Source of the DNA: Pollenia angustigena
Taxonomy: Eukaryota; Arthropoda; Insecta; Diptera; Polleniidae
DNA length: 64,000 nt
Direction: 5' to 3'
NCBI GenBank assembly: GCA_930367215.1
Contig: OV884058.1
Span: forward strand, 202,820,208 to 202,884,207
Shown here one piece after another: positions 34,531 to 45,835 of this stretch. Within the stretch, counting starts at the first letter, position 1; each line of letters begins with the position of its first letter. Below the pieces are notes generated by a model that was not told the DNA's origin, ran no database searches, and was given only the letters and a program-made list of their open reading frames with translations. Made by a program: the position numbers and the translations under genes.

Positions 34531-35210
34531 TAAACTATTTTATTCAAAAGCAACAACATCTACTAGATCGTTAAATTTCAATGCAAATTCGCTCAAGTTT
34601 TAAGTAAAACAGTCTTTTAAAATGTTCGTGTGATAAATACATTTTTTACTTAAGGCCCCTTTTAGTCAAAAATGTTGTGTCTTCAGGAAATTTAATTATC
34701 GCATAAAGTTTATTTGACATTTACATACAAATAAAACAATAATAAAACTACTTTTTCCAACAGAAATTTAAAAAATATTAATGAACCGAATGTGACAAGG
34801 CAGACGAGTTAAACAAAATGTGTTCTACTTTGAATGCCTTCAGTATGTAGTAAGTCGCAATTTTGCTGAATTCTAGTAAAAGTAGTAACTTGAGGTCTTT
34901 TTTATAAAAAGGCTGCAAACTGAAATTGCAATTTTCAAACATGTAAAATGGCCCAGTTAATGAATCTCCCTCTTGATTAAAAAAACACTATGAAAGCAAT
35001 AAATTGTAAAACCTTTCAAAAGTGGACACTCACCGCTCAGTATTTTTTTCCGGTTATCAAGGATGGCCGCTTATGAAAGGGTACAAATTTATTATTTCAA
35101 AAGATTATAGCAATAGCTGATAAGAATAAAACTTTCTAAAAGCCATTTTGTGCTTCTTAAGCAGACAAAACAAGCTTAGCAAACAACTTCTCTAACACAT
35201 AAGTATGTAT
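34531..35210. other. gene-free stretch
   Basis: No gene or repeat recognised. Confidence 0.35.
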
Positions 35211-35340
35211 GTTCGGGTTCACACTGGGAAAGTTTTCTTCCGAAAATTTTAAGTGTATTGGTGAGTGGGGAGAGAATTATATCATGTTCTTTTCCCCTCT
35301 CATCCATAAACTCAGACTTTCTGAAAGAAAACTTTAGTTA
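35211..35340. mobile_element. degraded copy of the 1701-1850 hairpin MITE
   Basis: Shares GGGTTCACACT, GGGGAGAGAAT, CCCCTCTCATCCATAAACTC and CTTTCTGAAAGAAAACTTT with the element at 1701. The outer part of the right arm is missing. Confidence 0.7.
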
Positions 35341-36439
35341 CCTTTTTATTATAAACAATACAATTCAAATGTATTTACGTCTTTTTCCCCAACTAAAAAA
35401 GTCGGAAGGTCCATTTTTAGAAACTCCAACATTTTTAAGCCTCAAGCAGGAATATATTTTTGTTATGCATGTTTTTAATTTCACAAGAATGAGTAGATAA
35501 ATTCTTCTAGAATTTAGATTTTCACCTACCGGGCCTTTGAGGGCACAAGTTCAGAAATTAGTCGATATTCAGACTTTAACATATTCATTAAGTTAATTTT
35601 AAATATTTTGACATTTCTTAATACGGCGCTACTATTCGTTGCTCATTAAATAAAGCTTATAATTAAAAATTTGATTGTCTCTGGTCGTTTGAAGCTTTAA
35701 GGGCTGTTCATACACCAAGAGAAAAAATATGGTAAAATATGGGCATAGATAGTTCGTAGGGTTTTCATAATACCCCACCCTACTGGGGCTAGTCAAGCAA
35801 TAGAATTCTAAACTTAAAAATTAAGCTTGAAAGCTGTCCCGAACGAACGAACACTATGTGCTTTAACCATAACGTCGATCCCTTACTGCAAAAACAGCTT
35901 AAGCGATATCATTTGCAATTTTCGTTTCTTTTAATAAATGATTTTATTGGCAACACTTGCATAAGATACTCTTACGACTTCATAGCAAAAACAATTTTAG
36001 CTTAAGTGCCAACCTTCATACACAATTTTTATGATATATAATAATAAAAAACCTTCTCTTGTACAATTGCTTCTTGTCGCTAAATGCTCGATATGGTTGC
36101 GATTTAAAAAATTTACTTTAAATAATCGTAATATGTATGAAAATTTTTCTTTCAAAATTGTGTCGTTATCCCTGATCACAACTATCATATAAATTTCTAT
36201 GTGTAGCTCTTTTGCACAATAAAATAAAAAAACAATTAAGTAAACTGAATTTAAAATTCACTTTGATACTCATTTTTATTTAACAACTTTTACAACTTTT
36301 TGTTTCCATTATTTTAATGCTAAAGTGGTAAAAACTAATGAGGTTTATTATTTGTAATTTAATTTTTTAAATAAATCTTATTTTTTACATTTTTTCATGA
36401 TTCATTTAATTTAGATTATTTTATCTTTCAACATGAAGT
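35341..36439. other. gene-free stretch
   Basis: AT-rich, no supported coding region, no terminal repeats seen. Small open frames (for example minus 35997-36188) lack recognisable features. Confidence 0.35.
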
Positions 36440-36607
36440 TCATGTTTTATTGTACGTCTAGTGGCTAAACAAGACCGCACCGACGGACAATGAGACAAAA
36501 GTGTTTAACGCTGTGGCTAAATTGCTGGCATTATTCTTTTTTTTTAGACTCCGGTGTGTGACTACTGGAGTGTTTAAAGACCAACTTGTTAAAAGGCCTC
36601 GACGACT
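36440..36607 (-). other. candidate terminal exon of an unidentified minus-strand gene
   Basis: On the minus strand, ATTTTTAATGTAG is a plausible acceptor followed by TCGTCGAGGCCTTTTAA. Spliced to the 25-nt exon at 36940-36964 it would add the residues VVEAF and a stop. An AATAAA lies about 150 nt downstream (complement of TTTTATT near 36443-36450). Each signal is individually common in AT-rich DNA, so this is speculative. I do not recognise the protein. Confidence 0.25.
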
Positions 36608-36939
36608 ACATTAAAAATGTGTTTATTTAGATTTAGTGATTTGAAAAATGAGGAGAAAAAAAATTACACACACAACTTAATAAATAAAATTTAAAAAAAC
36701 AGAAAAAGAATATATAATTATATAATTTTGTAGTCTAATTAAAATCTTATATATATATAAATCTTAGCTATAAAAATGCTACATACTTGCTACGACAAAA
36801 GTCATAATAAAAGCCATGTCTAATGCTGCCATTAATGCAAACAACAAATATTTGTATAAGTATATGCTGAAAAGCCCAAACCTTTAAAATTCGACAGGTT
36901 ACTAACAAGTTGGCCTGAAGTTAACTTTCTTAGACTTAC

Positions 36940-36964
36940 CTTTTTTAGCACCAGAATGGACTAC
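36940..36964 (-). other. candidate 25-nt microexon
   Basis: On the minus strand a strong acceptor (CTTATTTTTCTTTAG) precedes 25 nt that end at a consensus donor GTAAGT. One frame reads VVHSGAKK without a stop. It may belong to a host gene whose 3' end is at 36440-36607 and whose other exons lie outside or in larger introns, in which case the cuticle gene upstream would be nested. Chance splice motifs cannot be excluded. Confidence 0.3.
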
Positions 36965-37079
36965 CTAAAGAAAAATAAGACGAGGTTAGTGCTTATTAGT
37001 CCTGTCAATATCAGTGTCAATAAAAGTCTTTAAAATTTGCTATTTTTAAAAAAAGTTCTATTTAAAGAATAAATTCCAA

Positions 37080-37740
37080 AAATTTAATTTTCATGGGAAA
37101 TTTAAAAAAATTTTTTTTTTTATTTATTTACAAGTTTTATATTTTCAGAAATTTTTTTAATAACTCGATATTTAAAGGAATTTTTAAAAATATTTGCTTT
37201 TTATAGGAAATGTTTGATGATTTGATATCACTGTGTGTAATTTTTTAAGTCGTGGCCAAAATAACGATATACGGACACCTCAATGTGATAAAAGACAAAA
37301 AAAAAAAAAAGACCCGTGTCTCCCAGTTGTGCCCAAAGACATGCACTTTTTTTTATGGGCCCGCAAATATTTGGGGCCTCGGAGTTATTTTTGCAAAAAA
37401 TTATCATTTTCTCAGGTTCATATCTTGCAAACCTTTTAGAACTTTGATTTACCTTCTAAGACAAAGTAGGAGCTCTTGCCATAAAGAACAAAAATTGTGA
37501 ACATATAAAATCACAAAAACTTCATCTTCAAGATGAAAATAGCAAAAAACTTAAAAAAGCCCAGCACTTTTGGAGTACATACACACATCCTGTTTTATAT
37601 ATATAGATTTTCTACAAACTTGCTTTTAATAGGAAATATTTTGATAAATTTGCTCTTATAAGAAATTTTAAAAAATTGTTATTATGAGGAAATTTTTTTG
37701 AAAAATTTCTATTTAGAGGAATGTTGATTTTTATAGCATA
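37080..37740. repeat. outlying block of the 28-bp satellite, interrupted
   Basis: Degenerate units like TTTTTAAAAATATTTGC and TTTTTATAGGAAA occur at 37080-37225 and again at 37605-37740. The intervening 380 bp begin near GATATCACTGTGTGTAA and have no recognised coding capacity. This is probably part of the same original array as 27490-33560. Confidence 0.5.
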
Positions 37741-38543
37741 TTTTCACAATTTTGATATCCGTGATAAGTATTGACCAAATGTACGATTAATGATTAGCTA
37801 TAAAATGTAAATGATGGCTAATGGAAACGTACGATAGAGTTATCAAATAAAAACGCCACTTTAATTCTTTTTCGTAATTTTTTTATTTATTTACAAAACA
37901 TTCGAAACAAACATTCTGTTTGCTTATGTTTAAATATTTACATTTGATTAGATAATGGAAACAAACGATTTTATTTTTAGTTAAAATGGATGTATTACTT
38001 AAATACGGCTAGATAAAACTCGAAAAAATCTCAAAGAAAACCATAAACGAAATAAATGAAATAAATGTACAGGTACACACACTCTCTCTCTCGCTCTCTT
38101 TCTCCAGTTTTGTTCGAAAACATAAATCTAAAATGTATTAAAAAAGATGTTTCTTTTTTAATTTACAAAAAATTCTCGAAGTGATGAGTTTTTGCGAAAT
38201 GATTTCTTTGTATGAATTATAATACTTTTAAAGGTAAGAAAAAAATTTAATTGTCAAAAGTTTACACCATTTTACAGGTATTAGTCCTTTTTAAAAAATA
38301 CGAAAATACTCACACAATAGAAATACAAATACATGACATGATTTCTAGAGGAATTGTCGGAAAAACTAAATTCCCCCAAAGAAGAAATGAGTTAAATTAA
38401 ATTAAATTAAATTAAAAAAAAATGTAGTTAAAGAGCACAGTTTAAAAAAAGTCATAAAATCATTCTAAGTTTGTAGTCGTTGGCATGTGAACACAATAAA
38501 ATTCTTAAAAGCAGCAAAATCATTATATCACTTCCTAAAGAAT
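37741..38543. other. 3' flank of the cuticle gene
   Basis: It holds the 3' untranslated region of the minus-strand cuticle gene. The overlapping poly(A) signals AATAAATAAA (complement of 37882-37891) lie 650 nt past the stop, and no nearer AATAAA was seen. A (TTAAA)n run sits at 38392-38415 and a TC-rich run at about 38081-38101. Confidence 0.4.
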
Positions 38544-41513
38544 TTAATGGTAAATGGAGTGTCCATAACTGGCATGACCTAAAGACAAACCATGACCATA
38601 ACCATAACCATAAGCAGGAGCAGCTAGAACAGCTGGTGCAGCATATGACTTAATGACGGGAGCAGCTACAACAGCAGGAGCAGCGTGCACTACGGGATAG
38701 GCCTTTTGCGAGATCTTATATGTATTGGCATATGAAGTGGCTAGTGGAGCATGCACAACAGCGGGTGCGGCGTAGGTTTTAATGACTGGAGCAGCATGAA
38801 CTATGGGAGCAGCATATGACTTATAGACTGGAGCAGCAACTAGAGCAGGAGCATGATAGGCGGGAGCAGTCAAACCATAGCCACCTAAGTAGCCAGCGGA
38901 GGCAACGGCAAAGACAGCGGACAATGCAAGGATCTGAAATTTTATAAACGAAAGTTATACGAGTAATGATTTTATATAAATTCGAGGAGTATTAAAAATT
39001 GTTTGTTTTTAAAATTTGTGTGTTAAAGAAAACTTTTGGAAAAAATCACGTCCCCTAAATTCCAAAAAGCCGTAAGCAACAAAAAATCAATATCGACTTT
39101 TTAATTGATTATAATGTTACTAGCAAAAGAAAAAAATATTAAACAATTACAAATTTAATTTAGAAATTTTTGTCGCCTACGGTCTTTCGGATACTCCCTT
39201 TTTTAACCCACCGCACAAATTGGGGGAAGTAGGATCCCTCGGTATTCAATCTAAGCCTTGTGAATTATAGCAGAAACAGAATTAAAACTAAGCTATAAAA
39301 TATATAGAACTGACCTTAAACTGAACTGGAACTGACCTAGAACTGAGCCCGAACTGAACTAGAATTGAACTAGAATTGAACTAGAACTGAACTGACCTAG
39401 AACTGAGCTAGAACTGAACTAGAACTGAACTAGAACTAAACAAAAACTGAACTAGAGCTGAACTAGAACTGAACTGAACTAACTAGAACTGAACTAGAAC
39501 TGTACCAGAACTGAACTAGAGCTGAACTAGAACTGAACTAGAACTGAACTAGAACTGAACTAGAACTGAACTAGAATTGAACTAGAATTGAACTAGAACT
39601 GAACTAAAACTCAACAAGAACTGAACTAGAACTGAACTAGAACTGAACTAGAACTGAACTAGAACTGAACTAGAACTGAACTAGAACTGAACTAGAACTG
39701 AACTAGAACTGAACTAGAACTGAACTAGAACTGAACTAGAACTGAACTAGAAATGAACTAGAACTGAACTAGAACTGAATTAGAACTGAACTAGAATTGA
39801 ACTAGAATTGAACTAGAACTGAACTAAAACTCAACAAGAACTGAACTAGAACTGAACTAGAATTGAACTAGAATTGAACTAGAACTGAACTAAAACTCAA
39901 CCAGAACTGAACTAGAACTGTACCAGAACTGAACTAGAACTGCACTAGAACTGAACTAGAACTGAACTAGAACTGAACTAGAACTGCACTAGAACTGAAC
40001 TAGAACTGAACTAGAATTGAACTAGAACTCAACTGAAGTAGAACTGAACTAGAACTGAACTAGAACTGAACTAGAACTGAACTAGAACTGAAATAGAACT
40101 GAACTAGAACTGAACTAGAACTGAACTAGAACTGAACTAGAACTGAACCAGAACTGAACTAGAACTGAACTAGAACAGAATTAGATCTGAACTAGAAATG
40201 AACTAGAACTGAACTAGAACTGAATTACAACTCAACAAGAACTGAACTAGAACTGAACTAGAACTGAACTAGAACTGAACTAGAACTGAACTAGAACTGA
40301 ACTAGAACTGAACTAGAACTGAACTAGAAATGAACTAGAACTGAACTAGAACTGAATTAGAACTGAACTAGAATTGAACTAGAATTGAACTAGAACTGAA
40401 CTAAAACTCAACAAGAACTGAACTAGAACTGAACTAGAACTGAACTAGAACTGAACTAGAACTGAACTAGAGCTGAACTAGAACTGAACTAGAACTGAAC
40501 TAGAACTGAACTAGAAATGAACTAGAACTGAACTAGAATTGAACTAGAACTGAACTAAAACTCAACAAGAACTGAGCTAGAACTGAACTAGAACTAAACA
40601 AAAACTGAACTAGAGCTGAACTAGAACTGAACTGAACTAACTAGAACTGAACTAGAACTGTACTAGAACTGAACTAGAGCTGAACTAGAACTGAACTAGA
40701 ACTGAACTAGAACTGAACTAGAACTGAACTAGAACTGAACTAGAACTGAACTAGAACTGAACTAGAACTGAACTAGAACTGCACTAGAACTGAACTAGAA
40801 CTGAACTAGAATTGAACTAGAACTGAACTAGAACTGAACTAGAACTGAAGTAGAACTGAATTAGAACTGAACTAGAACTGAACTAGAACTGAACTAGAAC
40901 TGAAATAGAACTGAACTAGAACTGAACTAGAACTGAACTAGAACTGAACTAGAACTGAACCAGAACTGAACTAGAACTGAACTAGAACAGAACTAGATCT
41001 GAACTAAAACTAAATTACATTTGGAATTGAACTTGAGCTAAAGTAGAATATTGTACAGTTTTATGCGAAACAGAAGTTATCACTTTTGTGTAAAAACTAG
41101 CTTCTAGGTGTTCTTCTCAAATGATTATAATTTGAGAAAGAACTCTGTATTTAATTCTGAGAATTTGTGTTTAATAAAGGACTTTGCACTAAGTTCAAAC
41201 TGAAAAAAACAAATTATATATTTATTTTTAAAGCACTGAATTAAGAATTTACTACACAATATTGCTAGAATACAAAGAAAAAAACCTTGTATGTAATACA
41301 GATGTTTTTATGTTTTTCTCTCACTAATTTTTCAATCATCACTTTTTAAGTCTTTCTTAATTAATTAGCACAAACATTACTGTCTTATTTAAAACGTAAA
41401 CATTTTTCATGTATGTGTCTTAAAAAGTCTTTTGTTTACAATCACTTAATACAGAAACTTTATATGAAAGGAATTAAAATCCTTTTCTTTACTTCTCTTA
41501 CCAATTTGAACAT
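38544..41513 (-). CDS. low-complexity alanine cuticle protein (retinin-like), two exons
   Basis: Exon 1 (41513-41502) encodes MFKL and is followed by a donor GTAAGAG. Exon 2 (38933-38544) follows the acceptor ATTTCAG and begins ILALSAVFAVASAG. Together they give a secretory signal peptide, cleaved probably after ASA, in a 133-residue protein. A first exon of four codons is a hallmark of insect cuticle genes, and explains why exon 2 has no ATG of its own. The mature part has AAPA/AAPV repeats with K-S/T-Y-A-A-P motifs, the segment ATSYANTYKISQKAYP typical of retinin-like CPLCA proteins, and a Gly/Tyr/His-rich C-terminus ending GHSIYH. It should be secreted by epidermis and built into cuticle. 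The intron of 2568 bp is mostly minisatellite. No frameshift is seen; probably functional. Confidence 0.88.
39305..41016. repeat. 11-bp minisatellite in the cuticle gene intron
   Basis: About 150 copies of GAACTGAACTA (11 bp) with variants such as GAATTGAACTA, AAACTCAACAA and GAGCTGAACTA. Variant strings recur in the same order: the block with ACTAAACAAAAACTG occurs near 39434 and again near 40592, and the block AACCAGAACTG...TAGATCTGAAC near 40150 and 40960. This shows higher-order duplication. On the gene's sense strand the unit is TAGTTCAGTTC. Confidence 0.95.
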
Positions 41514-41612
41514 TTTTTAAGATTTTTTTGAAATCACGTTTTTATGAAAAAAATTGGTGTTTTAAAGCGTAAAGCAACTTATGGTTTGATTCATTTTGAA
41601 AACGACATGCAA

Positions 41613-41620
41613 TATTTATA
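41613..41620 (-). promoter_or_regulatory. TATA box of the cuticle gene
   Basis: TATAAATA on the minus strand, 100 bp upstream of the start codon at 41513. A transcription start about 28-30 bp downstream, near ATCAAACC (about 41588), would give a 5' leader of about 75 nt, usual for this gene class. Confidence 0.6.
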
Positions 41621-42298
41621 GTTCTTTAATGTTAAGAAAAATCAAAATCTACACGAAAAAAAACAAAACAAATAAAATGGAGGGAAAAATTGTAAAAAAG
41701 TCACAAATACACAATCCAACGTTGTAGCAGAAATAAGCAAACACACAACAACAAACACCAGTATGTTACAACAATTGTATTTGCAAAATCATTGTAGTAA
41801 AAGTCTTTTCATTCAAGTTTTTGTTAAAGCTTAAAGCTGAAGTATACCCCTGCTATCGAAGGGTGATTTGAGTGATTTTCTATTCTATTTGTTGCTTTGT
41901 TGCAGTGTTGCCAAAACTTGGTGACCAAAAATGGCTAAATTTACGGAAAAAAATGGCTAAAAAATGGCTAAAAATGGGCTAAAAAATGGCTAAATGCTTT
42001 TTTAAATAAAAACACATGAAAATTCAATAACAAAACAAAAATAATTAATTTAAAGTAGTTTACGATGAAATTGTGAGTTAAGATCAATTTGTTAAATTAG
42101 AATAAACGTAAAAAAATTTTAAAATAAATTAATATTAAAAAATTAAATCATCGAAAAATTCGATGTCGTTATTGTTCATCTCATAGGAATCACTCACTCA
42201 TTAGCTTCAAATAATCATAAATTTTAAATAATTTGAAGGTAAATCTTAATCACGACAACATTTACCCAGCCTTTTGAGTCCAGATCTACAATAAAAAA

Positions 42299-42590
42299 CA
42301 AGTAAGAAAGAATAGTCGGTTAAACCCGACTTTATGATACCCTATGCCACATTAGAACCTTTGTACCAAATTTTATCAAATAATCTCTAAATTGCGACCT
42401 GTACTTTGCGCACAAGGTTTACATGGACAGCCAGCCAGCCGGACAAACATCGTTAATTCGACTCAGAAAGTGATTCTGAGTCAATCGGTATACGTAAAGG
42501 TGGGCTAAGGACCAATATTTTAAGGTGTTACAGACATCAGCACAAACGCACAGTACCTTCTCCATTGTGGTGGTGGTATAAATATTGTAT
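42299..42590. repeat. interspersed repeat ending GTGGTGGTATAAA
   Basis: It begins CAAGTAAGAAAGAATAGTCG and GGTTAAACCCGACTTTATGA, and ends AGTACCTTCTCCATTGTGG. I recall similar sequences as abundant in muscoid genomes. The 3' end matches the centre of the palindrome at 51550-51660. The transposon class is not clear. Confidence 0.5.
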
Positions 42591-42659
42591 TGTAAAATAT
42601 TTAACTATAATTTGATAAAATCGAATTAACGGTTGCTTAATGTAACCTATTTCTCAAAT

Positions 42660-42900
42660 TACTTTTTTACGATGTTTACTTGGCTAAACACCCTCTCTAC
42701 TTCAGCATTATACCATGCAAGTGAGAGCAACTTTATAGTCAATTCAGAAATTTCTAAAACAATTTTGTTACCGCCTGCATCCTTTTATTGAAATACTTGC
42801 AACCAGAAAGAAACAGCGATGTTTGTGTTGATCCATTTTATAAATTTAATAGTGGAATACTGTTCCTTTATTTTGAAAGATGTTTCAGCGTCATAGTTTA
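42660..42900 (-). pseudogene. hAT transposase C-terminal fragment
   Basis: Minus-strand reading gives FWLQVFQ, a stop, then KDAGGNKIVLEISELTIKLLSL, NAEVERVFSQVNIVKK and a stop. N-A-x-V-E-R-x-F-S is the hAT dimerisation motif. It lies near the 3' end of the element 41903-43152, in the expected position and orientation. The catalytic region is gone. Confidence 0.7.
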
Positions 42901-43160
42901 TAGCGATTTTCAAGATTTGTAAAAGTTGTGATTTAAATAAAAGGCCTTTTAATTGTTCAAAATGTTTATTTTACTTTTATAAATTTTTATATAAAAATTA
43001 TTCTTTTAAAAGAAAAACGGCAAAAAATTTTATGGCTTAACAAGTTGAAAAATGGCTAAAAATGTGGCTAATGGCTAAACTCATTTTTTAATGGCTGAAC
43101 AGGGTGAAAAATGGCTAAATCTAGCCACTAAATGGCTAAATTGGCAACACTGCTTTGTTG

Positions 43161-44021
43161 TGTTCGCTGTTTGGTTTTGCTTTTTGTATTTGCTTAAGAA
43201 TTTCATTTGCTTTTGCACGAGTTTTTATTTGTTTAACCGGAAACCTTTTAAATTTTTGCGGTTTGCCAAACGCCGGCTTTTAAGTTTGGTAAAAAAAATT
43301 TTTTGTTTCTTTTAATTGTGTGAAGAAAAAATAAATAAAAAAAACTTTTAGGTGGTTTATGCTTTAGTAATTGATTTAATTATTTTATTAACAACAAAAT
43401 TAATTTAATTGTCAATTTTATGATTTGTTTGGTTTTTATATGTGTGGTTTTTTTTTATATATTGGCTAATGGCTGAGGAGTTCGTTGCTACAACATTATT
43501 AAAATTATACAACTCATTGTTTTAAACCAGCACTATGGGAACAAATTTTGTAAGAGAACAGCATGCCTCAAACCATTCAAACTTATAAGTTTTATTTACA
43601 ACTGCAAAGTGTTGTTTATAAAAATATCTAAGATGAAAAGAAAAATTATTTTTACCAAATGAAAAGTATACTGAGTAGAAAAGAAAAAAGATTCTAGCTC
43701 AGTTCAGGTACTGCTTAAGTCCAGTGCAATTTCAGTTTCTAGGTCATCCGGAATCAATATTCAAATTTACACAGACAAGCCATAAAAATTTTATACATTG
43801 CACAAAACCAATTTCGCGTTTTATTATAAGGGAGGTGCAAAAGGAGCTTTACTTTTTTATTTATGAGATTATTACTTATATTTTGATATTTTAATACTTA
43901 TTATTGATATTTTTTTAGTTGGAGACTTTAATTTTGTTAGCATTATTAGTTTTTAACTTATATACAGAATCTGTCAAAAAAATCTCCGAAAAGCAGCTTC
44001 TGTATCATTTAAAAACCTGTT
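43161..44021. other. upstream stretch, a trace of the 11-bp repeat
   Basis: No gene is seen. TTCTAGCTCAGTTCAGG and TTTCAGTTTCTAGGTC at 43691-43745 look like decayed units of the 11-bp minisatellite in the orientation of 53246. Confidence 0.35.
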
Positions 44022-44420
44022 CATCATATCGATACCTTCCCATAAGAATGTATTAAGCGACATTTCTAAAATTGTGTAGGAAACGAAAAAAACGTCTCAT
44101 TTAGTTATTTATTTGTGTATTTTATTGAAAGGAACATATTTGGAAAGCGATTTTCAAAATACAAAACATATTTAAAAATTTGGCTTAGCATAATTTCTTT
44201 GGCGGATAACACAAATTACAGGGTGCAACATTATTCCAGTGAGAAAACTTGACGGTTGATACAATTTTATTTTCTCTCTAGTTTCCTTTGCATCCATGAT
44301 AGGGCAGCGAAACCCAGTCCAAAATGTGGCGCTTAACTTCTAGTATAGTTCCACATCAAAAAGTCATTTTCGAAAAAAGTGTCGCTTAATACATTCTTAT
44401 GTGCAGGTATTGATATGTTG
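44022..44420. mobile_element. MITE, about 40-bp TIRs
   Basis: ATCGATACCTTCCCATAAG and ATGTATTAAGCGACA at the left end are repeated inverted at the right (ATCAATACCTGCACATAAG). Length about 400 bp, non-coding. Confidence 0.65.
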
Positions 44421-44749
44421 TTTTAAGGCAATAATATTTTTCATTAGAATAATCTATAATGCGCCATGAAATCACAGCACAAGGAAACTCAACTTATTGT
44501 AGATCACTACAGCAAACACAAAACCAAATTCTTAAAATACTTTTGAAAGCTAAATTCACAACTAACAACAACCGCAACTAGAAATCTATAATACTAACAC
44601 AAGCAACAGATAGATATACATATCGAACAACAATGTAAATTAACATAAATACCAACAACAACATCGCGTACATCCATAGGCAACACATAAATACCAAAGC
44701 AACATATCTGTAAAAAAAAAAAAAAAAACAAACAACACACATAGAATCT

Positions 44750-44980
44750 GGGGCCTGATTCTGGCAGTCGTGATCGAGTACTTTCTCGATTCGAAAGCAA
44801 TTTAGTATTTAATTATTTCAGTCAATACTGAACGAATCGGAATTATTTTTTCAGTGTTGTGAAGCATTAATTTGAGTTTCACAATACAGAAAAATAAATT
44901 TGATTCGTTCCGTATCGACTGAAATAAAATTGCTTTCGAATCGAGAAAGTACTCGATCACGTCTGCCAGAATTAGGCCCC
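44750..44980. mobile_element. 231-bp foldback MITE
   Basis: GGGGCCTGATTCTGGCAG and GATCGAGTACTTTCTCGATT at the left recur inverted at the right, ending GGCCCC. The pairing extends through most of the element (GAATCGAGAAAGTACTCGAT; TTCAGTCAATACTGAACG). Confidence 0.75.
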
Positions 44981-44985
44981 TGGCC

Positions 44986-45835
44986 AGATAATCCCCAACA
45001 GCACACATGTAAACAACAACATATGCATCAACAACATACCTGTAACTAACATACAAAGCCAAAAACCAACACCTTATCAATAATAACACAAGAGCAAACA
45101 ATATTCGCGCCAACTACACACACGTTATCAATAACGACACGTAAACAACAAATTAAATTGTAATAGCTACAATACAACAGTTATTAATAAATCACATGTA
45201 AACAACGCGTGTAAACATCAGCCAAAACGTTAAGAACCCACATGTCAAAAACAACAACAATACAGTTGTAAGCCAAATTTGCGGTTAAAACAACTCATAT
45301 ATTTACAACAACCCACATGTCAACAACATCCAAAACGTTAACAAAAACTACACTCAAGTACACAACAGCAATACAATCGTTATCAATATCACCGGTAACA
45401 ATATCCAAAATGTGAACAGGTAAACAACAGCAAACACACGTCAACAAAATCCTAAATAATAACAATCACCAGCATGTAAACAACAATACACACGTCAACA
45501 ACACTAATGTAAACAGAAATCAACTTGGTATTAAAACCACACATGCTAATAACAACACACTCGTAATCAACAACACGATCGTCCTGAACAACCACATTTA
45601 TACCAAACAATATATTTACAACAAATATTCTAACAACCTGGCTGATAATACAACACACACGTTACCACAATCTACATGTTACAACAACATAAATGTTAAT
45701 AACAACATACACCTGAATATAAATACACACGTAAACAACAAATATGCTAACAATAATGCCAACAAAATTCATGTTAACAACAACACATATGTTATCAACA
45801 GCCCATACGTAAACAACAACGTCGATACCGAAACT
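44986..45835 (+). repeat. AAC-rich degenerate array, Asn-rich if translated
   Basis: Irregular repeats of words like AACAACACACATGTAAAC. From about 45550 a plus-strand frame reads with many N, T, H and V residues (NNNTYVINSPYVNNNV) and runs up to the reverse transcriptase remnant at 45836, suggesting it is an Asn-rich expansion of that element's upstream region rather than independent satellite. Confidence 0.45.

Larger units (their letters stand above)
41903..43152 (-). mobile_element. hAT element with 8-bp TSD CTTTGTTG
   Basis: CTTTGTTG is duplicated exactly at 41895-41902 and 43153-43160. Termini are CAGTGTTGCCAA on both sides in inverted orientation. Both subterminal regions are full of AAAATGGCTAA words (five or more on each side), likely transposase-binding repeats. 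The interior contains a hAT transposase C-terminus and an unrelated repeat at 42299-42590. Confidence 0.88.

Noticed and set aside
37233..37500. Two overlapping plus-strand frames
   Set aside because: They overlap each other in different frames, run through an A14 tract and match nothing known.
38544..38924. Cuticle protein starting at the codon at 38924
   Set aside because: That codon is TTG, not ATG, and sits inside the signal peptide. The MFKL exon at 41513-41502 with proper splice sites is the real start.
39305..41016. CRISPR-like array
   Set aside because: An 11-bp unit repeated without unique spacers in an insect intron is a minisatellite.
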